Source: Nostoc sp. UHCC 0870 (GTDB taxonomy: Bacteria; Cyanobacteriota; Cyanobacteriia; Cyanobacteriales; Nostocaceae). Taken from it: DNA of 64,000 nucleotides. The stretch covers positions 1,488,001 through 1,552,000 of the forward strand of contig NZ_CP091913.1 of assembly GCF_022063185.1 (NCBI RefSeq). The letters run 5' to 3'. A program made the translations under genes and the position numbers. The notes under the pieces are model-generated. The model saw only the letters and a program-made list of their open reading frames with translations. It was not told the origin of the DNA and did no database searches. The stretch's first letter is position 1, and each line of letters opens with the position of its first letter. This document shows, piece after piece, positions 8,310 to 15,129 of the stretch.

Positions 8310-9998
8310 ATGGCAGAGGTATCGCCCAAGATATTCATTTCCTACTCACACGAAGACGAACCCCTGAAAAATGAACTCATTAAACACCTGAGTATCTTAA
8401 AACGGCAGGGAGTGATTTCTATATGGCAAGACCGTAAGATATCACCCGGAACAGAGTGGGATAAAGAAATTAAAGACAATCTTCAAACAGCCGATATCAT
8501 TCTGCTTCTCGTCAGTCCAGACTTTATTGCTTCTGAGTATTGTAACGGTGTAGAAGTTAAGATAGCCATAGAACGTCATAATGCTGGAGATGCTAGGGTT
8601 ATTCCTGTTATTCTCAGAAATGTTTTTTGGCAATTAGACCACTTTGTTAAACTGCAAGCTTTACCCACAAATGCTACACCTGTTAAATCTTGGACGAATC
8701 AAGATGATGCGTTTACCGATATAGCTCAAGGTATTAGAAAGGTTGCTCAAGAGTTAATTAGGAAGCGTCAGGAAGAACAAGCACGCGCGAACAAAGCATC
8801 AGCACTAGCTCAATATCGCCAAAAAGTGGAAGAATTTGCGGCTGATGGCGAAATTTCTATGGCAGAGTCTTTTATCTTGCAAGACGAACAAAAAAAGCTG
8901 GGATTAACAGACCAAGAAGTTGAGAAAATCAGAGAGCAAGTATTAGAGCCTTATGGAATATATAAGGAAAATCTAGACAAGTATCGGCAATTTTTTACGC
9001 AGTTGGTAAAGGCGCAAGGATATCCACTGGGGGCGAAAGGTAAAGCTGAGTTACGCACGGTGCAGAAACACTATAACCTGAAAGATGAAGACATAGCCCA
9101 CATAGAGCAAGAACAAGAGGTAATAGAACAGGAGCAACCACAGCCTAAAATTCAGTCGTTTGATTTTGACACCGCTACCGTAACTGTAAAATCAGGAAAA
9201 TGTCTAGTTAATCGCAGCAAAGGTAGAGCCGAGCTTTTCACTGAAAACCTAGGTGATGGTGTCAATCTAGAAATGGTCGCTATTCCTCGTGGTCAGTTTC
9301 TCATGGGTTCGCCAGCAAGTGAAGCGAACCGAGACAGTGATGAAAGTCCCCAGCACACAGTGAAGATTCAACCCTTCTTCATGGGGAAATTTCCCGTCAC
9401 CCAAGCTCAATGGAGAGTAGTTGCTGGTTGGGATAAGGTAAATATTGATTTAAAATCTGACCCATCTAGATTTACAGGTAATAATCGTCCCGTAGAACGG
9501 GTATCATGGGATGATGCGGTGGAGTTTTGCGCCAGGCTATCTAGAAAGACTAACAGAATCTATCGTTTACCCAGTGAAGCAGAATGGGAATATGCCTGTC
9601 GAGCCGGAACAACTACACCATTTTACTTTGGCGAAACTATCACCCCTGAACTAGCAAATTATGATGGTAACTCTACTTACGGTGCAGGCTCAAAAGGTGA
9701 ATATCGTCAACAAACAACCGATGTAGGAATATTTCCTGCTAATTTGTTTGGTTTATACGATTTACATGGTAATATATGGGAATGGTGTCAGGATGAGTGG
9801 CACGATAATTACAATGGTGCGCCAAATGATGGTAGTGCCTGGGTAAGTGATAATGATAATCGAAAGCGGCTGCTGCGCGGTGGTTCGTGGTCCTACAATC
9901 CGTGGAGCTGTCGCTCGGCGTATCGCGGCTGGATCGCGCGTGTCGGTTGGTACGACCACGTGGGTTTTCGGGTTGTGATTTCCGTCCTCAGGACTTAA
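8310..9998 (+). CDS. TIR-FGE fusion protein, target of a diversity-generating retroelement
   Basis: This 562-residue protein has three parts. Residues 6-140 are a TIR domain (KIFISYSHEDE at its start, then SEYCNGVEVKIAIE holding the candidate catalytic Glu). Residues about 150-290 are helical and charged. Residues about 300-562 are an FGE-sulfatase/C-type lectin-fold domain (MVAIPRGQFLMGSP, RLPSEAEWEYACRAG, GNIWEWC, LRGGSW). TIR domains often cleave NAD+ or signal in defence. The C-type lectin fold is the usual ligand-binding scaffold diversified by DGRs. Codons 520-560 form the variable region matched by the template at 12079-12203. The protein is thus a likely diversified sensor coupled to a TIR output; the ligand is unknown. 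Confidence 0.92.
   Translation: MAEVSPKIFISYSHEDEPLKNELIKHLSILKRQGVISIWQDRKISPGTEWDKEIKDNLQTADIILLLVSPDFIASEYCNGVEVKIAIERHNAGDARVIPVILRNVFWQLDHFVKLQALPTNATPVKSWTNQDDAFTDIAQGIRKVAQELIRKRQEEQARANKASALAQYRQKVEEFAADGEISMAESFILQDEQKKLGLTDQEVEKIREQVLEPYGIYKENLDKYRQFFTQLVKAQGYPLGAKGKAELRTVQKHYNLKDEDIAHIEQEQEVIEQEQPQPKIQSFDFDTATVTVKSGKCLVNRSKGRAELFTENLGDGVNLEMVAIPRGQFLMGSPASEANRDSDESPQHTVKIQPFFMGKFPVTQAQWRVVAGWDKVNIDLKSDPSRFTGNNRPVERVSWDDAVEFCARLSRKTNRIYRLPSEAEWEYACRAGTTTPFYFGETITPELANYDGNSTYGAGSKGEYRQQTTDVGIFPANLFGLYDLHGNIWEWCQDEWHDNYNGAPNDGSAWVSDNDNRKRLLRGGSWSYNPWSCRSAYRGWIARVGWYDHVGFRVVISVLRT
9867..9991 (+). other. DGR variable region (VR)
   Basis: These 125 bp at the 3' end of the TIR-FGE gene align without gaps to the template at 12079-12203. 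They differ at 18 positions; 17 are adenines in the template (9 to T, 6 to G, 2 to C) and one is C to T at 9947. The changes fall at 9891-9957 and alter 14 residues, mostly Asn or Arg codons turned into Ser, Tyr, Trp, Gly, Ile, Val, Asp or His. The last 34 bp are identical, as expected for the priming side. A GC hairpin (10059-10073) lies 68 bp downstream. Confidence 0.95.
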
Positions 9999-10097
9999 AC
10001 TAGCCCTTTACACTTTTGCCCTTTTGCCCTCTGCGCTGTTTTCTTTGCTCTTAACCCCTCCGCCGCAGGCGGATCAAATTTTTTTCTTGGTGTTCAG

Positions 10098-10469
10098 ATG
10101 AGTGATTTACCCATCATACAAAAAACATACGACTTAATCAAGTGGTATGTCCCAATTCTTAACCGCTTACCCAGAGATCATAAATTTTTACTAGGTAATC
10201 GCATCACCACAGAACTTTATAATCTTCTTGATGGCTTAATCATAGCACGCTACGCCCAACAAAAGTTAACTCAATTAGAAACCTTAAACACCAAACTAGA
10301 TATATTACGTTACCAAACCCGGTTACTCTTAGATTTACACCTAATCAAAACAGAGCGTTACGAATATGCCCAGAAACTCTTAAATGGTATTGGCATAGAT
10401 TTAGGCGGTTGGATCAAACAACAAAAAAGCCAAAATCATGAGATAGTACCAACGTCCCGTTTTCACTGA
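10098..10469 (+). CDS. avd: DGR accessory variability determinant (Avd)
   Basis: This 123-residue, all-helical basic protein is of the four-helix-bundle (23S rRNA IVS-like) family. In DGRs it forms the Avd ring that binds the reverse transcriptase and template RNA and is required for cDNA synthesis. Length and pattern fit (LIKWYVPILNRLPRDHKFLLG at the start, RYQTRLLLDLHLI in the last third). It lies about 100 bp after the variable gene and before the RT, the standard DGR order. No damage is visible, unlike the neighbouring RT gene. Confidence 0.88.
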   Translation: MSDLPIIQKTYDLIKWYVPILNRLPRDHKFLLGNRITTELYNLLDGLIIARYAQQKLTQLETLNTKLDILRYQTRLLLDLHLIKTERYEYAQKLLNGIGIDLGGWIKQQKSQNHEIVPTSRFH

Positions 10470-10579
10470 TGCACCATACATTTTAAATATTTTTTATCTG
10501 TAATTCCCTTAATAGCTTATTTATACCAATTCTTGATGAAGCTGCATATAATTCGATCCCCCCTAGCCCCCCTTAATAA

Positions 10580-10748
10580 GGCTACGGTGTACACACAAGT
10601 CTTAAAATCCCAGTCAACACTTGCTTTATAGCCCTGAAATGTCATTCTGAGTGGAGCTTTGCGGAAGGAAGAATCCGCGTTTTCACCGTTATACTGGGAT
10701 GCTTCCTTCGTCAGCATGACATAAAAGGGGACTTTTCAAACATCCTCT
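10580..10748. mobile_element. Chimeric MITE inside the DGR
   Basis: The left end (ggctacggtgtacacacaagt, then ttaaaatcccagtcaacac) is that of the family at 18577-18794 and 27057-27273. From the shared core tgtcattctgagtggagc to the right end (acttttcaaacatcctct) it matches the different MITE at 26394-26534. The two ends are not inverted repeats of each other, so this is a recombinant. It lies between avd and the RT gene and carries no gene. Confidence 0.8.
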
Positions 10749-10780
10749 AAGCTTTACTTGATAAATAAGCTCTAAATACG

Positions 10781-11375
10781 ATGAAAAGATACGGTAACTT
10801 GTGGCAAGATATTACAGCATTCAGTAATTTACTAGCCGCCTCCAAACAAGCACAAAAAGGTAAACGTTTTCGAGACAACGTTTTAGCCTTTAACTACAAT
10901 CTAGAGCAAGAATTATTTCAACTACAAACTCAATTACTATCAAAAACATATTCTCCAGGAGCTTACCGCACATTTTACATTTTTGAATCCAAGCCACGGA
11001 TGATTTCGGCTGCTCCCTATCGTGATAGAGTCATACATCACGCTTTATGTAATATTATTGTCCCCATCTTTGAACGCACATTTATAAGTGATTCCTACGC
11101 TAACAGAATAGGGTTTGGTTCTCATCGAGCGTTACGACGCTTTACTAAATTTGCTCGTTCCCATCAATATGTTTTGCAAGCCGATATTTGTAAATACTTT
11201 CCTAGCATTGACCACGAAATATTAAAATCATTAATCAGGCGAAAAATCAAGTGTGCAATATAAAAAAATATCCCAATCGCTACAAAGTTGGGTTGCTCAC
11301 CTCAAACATGGAAACACTTGGAAACTGCGCCAGCAAATATTTAACCTGACGGTATTTGGAACATTGAGCCACTGA
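10781..11375 (+). pseudogene. DGR reverse transcriptase, internally deleted
   Basis: The first 158 or so codons (10781-11254) are the N-terminal part of a DGR-type reverse transcriptase. They include the [17 protein letters not shown] region and motif A ([13 protein letters not shown]) with its catalytic Asp. The frame then stops at 11263. In another frame, 11271-11375 read the normal RT C-terminus (LQSWVAHLKHGNTWKLRQQIF). An intact protein is usually around 320-400 residues. Everything between, including the YxDD catalytic motif, is missing. The gene cannot make an active polymerase, so mutagenic retrohoming would need an RT from elsewhere. Confidence 0.9.
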
Positions 11376-11380
11376 GCAAC

Positions 11381-11626
11381 CTAAATTTCCACTAAAGAAC
11401 GAACACTGAAAATTTCGTGATTTCTCAGTGGTTTAATATCAGTTATGGGAACGATGACAACAGCGATTGATTCACCAGTTGCATTGAATACTTCTAAAAC
11501 ACATCCTTGTTCGCCATTGCTGGGATGAGGGACAAAATCAATTAAGGTTGCTACATCACCTTTTTTTAATTGATATTCATCCAAGTCCCGATTTAAAGCG
11601 ACACGCTGGTATAGTTCAAAGTTCAT
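11381..11626 (-). CDS. DUF4926-family small protein
   Basis: This 81-residue protein begins MNFELYQRVALNRDL and has the KKGDVATLIDF and GCVLEVFNATGE segments typical of DUF4926. That family has a small beta-barrel-like (SH3-like) appearance and is often found beside DUF6883 genes. Its start overlaps the stop of the upstream DUF6883 gene by about 11 bases, so the two are translationally coupled. The pattern resembles a two-gene toxin-antitoxin or immunity cassette, but this is inference. The pair lies opposite to the DGR genes, between the RT remnant and the template. Confidence 0.7.
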   Translation of the reverse strand: MNFELYQRVALNRDLDEYQLKKGDVATLIDFVPHPSNGEQGCVLEVFNATGESIAVVIVPITDIKPLRNHEIFSVRSLVEI

Positions 11627-11957
11627 TTGCAGACTCCTTGTTAGGTTTGAGGGTGATTAACTGAAACTTGCCGTCAACAGCCCTTTGCAGCCAAACTGTA
11701 ATCACTGCTAGGTTTCGCCCCTTTAAGCCGATTAATTCACCAGTGACGCGATAGAACACCCCATATTCATTATCTCTATCTTGTATTGCTTCTGTTGAAT
11801 CTGCCAGTTGCCGAATTGCTGCTTTCAATAGTTCTGGGTTGTCTTGTGTAAATCCAGCTAGGGCGAGAAACTTTGATTTATCATCGTGTTCTCTTGGTAC
11901 TAATAAGTAGCGAGTAATTTTTTCGTCGGCAATAATAGCATCAGGCGGAATTTTCAT
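11616..11957 (-). CDS. DUF6883-family protein
   Basis: This 113-residue protein (from the ATG at 11957) reads MKIPPDAIIADEKITRYLL, with a central HDDKSKFLALAGF segment and a strand-rich C-terminus (GRNLAVITVWLQ). It matches the DUF6883 family of small proteins, which also occur as C-terminal domains of large secreted or polymorphic toxins. It is the first gene of a coupled pair with DUF4926. A TTG 14 codons upstream is a less likely start. Function is unproven; a toxin-like role for one partner is a reasonable guess only. Confidence 0.65.
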   Translation of the reverse strand: MKIPPDAIIADEKITRYLLVPREHDDKSKFLALAGFTQDNPELLKAAIRQLADSTEAIQDRDNEYGVFYRVTGELIGLKGRNLAVITVWLQRAVDGKFQLITLKPNKESANEL

Positions 11958-12078
11958 ATTACTGTGTCTACGACTTTCCCCGCGTTGTTGCTTCTGCAAG
12001 CATAGTGATGGATAAAGTCGAGCTTAAAGCGCATTATATAACTGAGTATCTTAAACTACCTAATGGGGTAGGCAATTC

Positions 12079-12203
12079 CGGCTGCTGCGCGGTGGTTCGT
12101 GGAACAACAATCCGAGGAACTGTCGCTCGGCGAATCGCAACAGGAACGCGCGTGACAACAGGAACAACAACGTGGGTTTTCGGGTTGTGATTTCCGTCCT
12201 CAG
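12079..12203 (+). other. DGR template repeat (TR)
   Basis: This is the non-coding 125-bp template of the DGR, on the same strand as the variable gene and RT. It is rich in AAC triplets; translated in the VR frame it would give runs of Asn at exactly the variable residues. It has 28 adenines, 17 of which differ in the VR. Homology ends at 12203/9991, where VR has G and TR has C, as expected for the IMH versus IMH* difference at the priming end. The TR normally lies within a longer structured RNA reverse-transcribed by RT-Avd. The short open frame over it is not a gene. Confidence 0.93.
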
Positions 12204-12215
12204 CACTCTTCTGCT

Positions 12216-12400
12216 GTCAGAATTAGTGAATGGGAATTCATTAAGCGTACCATAGAAGAGTCCAGACCTATTCCAGTGAAGTTGGTCACAATTTCCAAAA
12301 ATAAAACCGAGTTGGGTAGCTTGGTAGGCTGTAAAGTCGAACAGTTATCTGACTCATCTAATACCAGATATTTTTTAAGTAATTGCAACAACAAATAATT
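12216..12400 (+). other. Open frame fragment of unknown origin after the TR
   Basis: The forward strand reads about 60 codons without a stop ([20 protein letters not shown] ... RYFLSNCNNK) up to a TAA at 12398-12400. There is no start codon at its beginning and I do not recognise a family. It could be a relic gene end or part of the DGR RNA downstream of the TR. Confidence 0.3.
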
Positions 12401-12410
12401 CCCAAATTAG

Positions 12411-12442
12411 AACCCCATTTTCTTGAAGAAAACGGGGTTTTG
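12411..12442 (+). terminator. Hairpin terminator after the DGR
   Basis: A strong stem, aaccccattttctt paired with gaagaaaacggggtt, is followed by ttttgtt. It would end transcripts coming from the TR side. It lies just beyond the stop of the convergent pentapeptide-repeat gene. Confidence 0.75.
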
Positions 12443-12459
12443 TTAACATGAAATAAATT

Positions 12460-12954
12460 CTACTTACAACCTAAAGACTCGCGAGTATCCACACCAGTTT
12501 TAGAATTTACCCCACTAGCATTAATACAAAGTTTTTTCACCTGCACACCATCTAAAACCGCATTCGTGAAATCTGCACCAGTGACATCAACATTATTAAA
12601 AATAGAACGCAGCATCATCGCATCTGTCAACACTGCATCACTTAAATCAGCATTCTTAAACTGGGCTAAATAAGCAATACCATTACTAAAATCGACACCA
12701 TGCAGATTTACACCCTCCAACACTGTACCGTTAAACACGCCACCGCGTAAATCAGCGTTGCTAAAATTAGCATTCTTTAAATCCACATTAGTAAACTCAG
12801 TCCCAACTAAACTTTGACCGGTAAAATCCTTAGCTGTAAGTTCATCACCAGCCGAACGGGTAATGCTAGAAGAACTAGCAGCCTCCGCCGACAGAGGAAA
12901 CAAAAACAAAACCATAGCTAGAACAAAACTAGCTAGCACTTGCCAATATCTCAT
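12460..12954 (-). CDS. Secreted pentapeptide-repeat protein
   Basis: This 164-residue protein has an N-terminal signal peptide (hydrophobic core [15 protein letters not shown], then AEAAS). About 15 pentapeptide repeats of A(D/N)Lxx type follow, forming a right-handed beta-helix ([20 protein letters not shown]). Two cysteines near the end (KLC and LGC) could form a disulfide. It resembles the thylakoid-lumen or periplasmic pentapeptide proteins of cyanobacteria and plastids, whose function is unknown. It is transcribed divergently from gcvT. Confidence 0.85.
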   Translation of the reverse strand: MRYWQVLASFVLAMVLFLFPLSAEAASSSSITRSAGDELTAKDFTGQSLVGTEFTNVDLKNANFSNADLRGGVFNGTVLEGVNLHGVDFSNGIAYLAQFKNADLSDAVLTDAMMLRSIFNNVDVTGADFTNAVLDGVQVKKLCINASGVNSKTGVDTRESLGCK

Positions 12955-13085
12955 AATTTATTCTTAACAAAACTCAACACTCCCATTCAATATTAAACAT
13001 CAGATGGGAGTGGTGAGTGGTGAATTCCCAATCCCCATAGAAGTAGGATATATATTGAAGTGCGATCGCATAAGCAAAACTACCT

Positions 13086-14216
13086 GTGGCTAATCAACAA
13101 GAAACTGCCGAAACCTTAGCGCGAACCCCTTTATATCAACAGGGTGTAAAACTCAAAGCCCGCTTTACCAGCTTTGGTGGTTGGGAAATGCCGGTGCAAT
13201 ATAGTGGTATTACCCGCGAACATGAAGCGGTGAGAAATAACGCTGGGATGTTTGATATTTCCCACATGGGCAAATTTACCCTCCAAGGTAAAAACCTGAT
13301 TTCTCAACTCCAGGGTTTAGTACCTTCAGACTTGAGTCGTTTGCAACCAGGTCAAGCTCAATACACTGTATTATTAAACCCCCAAGGGGGAATCATTGAT
13401 GACATCATTGTCTACTACCAAGGGGAAGATTCCACTGGTACACAACAGGTATTCATCATCGTCAATGCAGCCACTACCACCAAAGACAAAGCATGGTTAT
13501 TACAGCACCTTGACCAAAATGAGGTCAAGTTTCAAGACCTTTCCCCAGAAAAAGTTTTAATTGCTGTCCAAGGGCCAAAAGCCATCAAATATCTGCAACC
13601 TTTTGTCCAAGAAGACCTACAACCAATCAAAGCTTTTGGACACCTCCAAACCACAATACTAGGTAAACCCGCCTTTATTGCCCGCACAGGTTACACCGGG
13701 GAAGATGGTTTTGAAGTATTACTAGACCCAGATGTAGGGGTAGAGTTATGGCGTAGTCTCTCTAATGCTGGTGTCACCCCCTGCGGATTGGGTGCGAGAG
13801 ACACCCTACGCCTAGAAGCAGCAATGGCACTTTACGGACAAGATATCGACGACACGACCACACCCCTAGAGGCTGGGTTAGGTTGGCTAGTTCACCTCGA
13901 TACCAAAGGAGATTTTATTGGTCGGGCTATTTTAGAAGAACAAAAAGTAGCCGGAGTGCAACGCCGACTCGTAGGTTTACAAACCCAAGGGCGTAACATT
14001 GCCCGTCACGGCTACCCAGTGATTGCAGACGGTAAAGTAGTAGGAGAAGTTACTAGTGGCACTCTATCGCTTACACTCGGTTATCCTGTGGCCTTAGCTT
14101 ACGTTCCCACCACACTATCGAAGGTGGGACAGCAACTAGCAGTAGAAATTCGTGGTAAAGCATACCCAGCAAATGTAGTTAAACGTCCCTTTTATAAGTC
14201 GAAAAATAAGGTTTAG
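13086..14216 (+). CDS. gcvT: Glycine cleavage T protein (aminomethyltransferase)
   Basis: GcvT transfers the methylene group from the aminomethyl-lipoyl arm of GcvH to tetrahydrofolate and releases ammonia. The 376-residue protein has the usual N-terminal FGGWEMPVQYSG, the FDISHMGKF motif, GYTGEDGFEV and the RDTLRLEAAMALYG motif that holds the folate-pocket residues. The frame starts at a GTG, next to a HIP1 octamer in the leader. It precedes gcvH and gcvP on the same strand, an arrangement that serves photorespiratory glycine metabolism in cyanobacteria. Confidence 0.97.
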   Translation: MANQQETAETLARTPLYQQGVKLKARFTSFGGWEMPVQYSGITREHEAVRNNAGMFDISHMGKFTLQGKNLISQLQGLVPSDLSRLQPGQAQYTVLLNPQGGIIDDIIVYYQGEDSTGTQQVFIIVNAATTTKDKAWLLQHLDQNEVKFQDLSPEKVLIAVQGPKAIKYLQPFVQEDLQPIKAFGHLQTTILGKPAFIARTGYTGEDGFEVLLDPDVGVELWRSLSNAGVTPCGLGARDTLRLEAAMALYGQDIDDTTTPLEAGLGWLVHLDTKGDFIGRAILEEQKVAGVQRRLVGLQTQGRNIARHGYPVIADGKVVGEVTSGTLSLTLGYPVALAYVPTTLSKVGQQLAVEIRGKAYPANVVKRPFYKSKNKV

Positions 14217-14450
14217 GGACTGGGGACAAATCAAGTCAAAAGTCAATACTTCTCTACGAGAAGCTGCGCCAATGACAGGCTCAGTAATCAGTCAAAAGTC
14301 AAAATTAAATAACTGGGGACTGGGACAAGAGAGGATGACTAATGACTTAGGTTTGACTACTAAATGTGTTGTAAGATACTCAAGCTTACTTGCTAAGTAT
14401 GTTTTGAATTACTGTGAGAACGATTTTTTTGATATTGCAGAGGAAGAGAG

Positions 14451-14843
14451 ATGTCATCGTTTGAATACCCTCAAGATTTAAAATATCTGGATACTCATGA
14501 ATATGTGCGGCTAGATGGCGAAATTGCCACTATAGGTATTACAGAATTTGCCGTAGATCAATTGGGTGACGTGGTATTTTTGGAACTCCCAGACATTGGT
14601 GATTTGATTACTAAGGGAGATAAGTTTGGTTCAATTGAATCAGTGAAAGCTGTTGAAGACTTAAATACACCAATAACCGGTACAGTTATAGAACGCAACG
14701 AGGCTTTGATTGAATCTCCCGAAGCTGTTGCAGATGACCCTTATGGTGAAGGGTGGCTTTTAAAATTACGCGTCAATGACCCTGATGAAGCAAATGATGC
14801 TTTGACTGCGGATGAGTATCGCGCTGAGGTGGAAGGAGAATAG
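14451..14843 (+). CDS. gcvH: Glycine cleavage H protein
   Basis: GcvH carries the lipoyl arm that shuttles intermediates between the P, T and L proteins. The 130-residue sequence has the lipoylation motif [13 protein letters not shown] with Lys66 as the modified residue. The C-terminal [10 protein letters not shown] is typical. GAGGAAGAG lies just upstream of the ATG and is a good ribosome site. It is separated from gcvT by about 230 bp of repeat-derived DNA and followed by a strong terminator, so gcvP probably has its own promoter. Confidence 0.97.
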   Translation: MSSFEYPQDLKYLDTHEYVRLDGEIATIGITEFAVDQLGDVVFLELPDIGDLITKGDKFGSIESVKAVEDLNTPITGTVIERNEALIESPEAVADDPYGEGWLLKLRVNDPDEANDALTADEYRAEVEGE

Positions 14844-14963
14844 GGGACAAATCAAGTCAAAAGTCAAAAGTCAAAAGTCAAAATTAAATAACTAGAGACT
14901 GAGGATTGGGTGAAAATATCCCTTGTTTCCTTTGTATTCCTTAAGGTTTATCTAGAAGTCTTG

Positions 14964-14996
14964 TAGAGACGTAGGATTGCTACGTCTCTATTTTTT
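14964..14996 (+). terminator. Rho-independent terminator after gcvH
   Basis: A perfect 10-bp stem (tagagacgta / tacgtctcta) with a 7-base loop is followed by tttttt. It separates the gcvT-gcvH unit from gcvP. Confidence 0.9.
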
Positions 14997-15129
14997 CGGC
15001 AATGTCTCATGATCTTTGATGCCAATGACAAAATATTTCATAATTTGTTAAAGAATTTACAAACTACTCCGACCTATCCAGATTATTTATTGCAAAATAT
15101 GAATTAGTTACCTCTGGAGTATTAAGTTT

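Noticed and set aside
10517..10717. 66-codon minus-strand frame between avd and RT
   Set aside because: It lies within the chimeric MITE, and the same translated peptide recurs in other MITE copies; it has no ribosome site.
12005..12190. 61-codon frame over the template repeat
   Set aside because: It covers the TR in a frame other than the VR frame; the TR is a non-coding template.
12200..12394. 64-codon minus-strand frame after the TR
   Set aside because: No ribosome site, no recognisable family, and it overlaps DGR flanking sequence.
12980..13013. Possible glycine riboswitch before gcvT
   Set aside because: Only a single cactcccat/atgggagtg hairpin is seen; the tandem aptamer features of glycine riboswitches are not recognisable.
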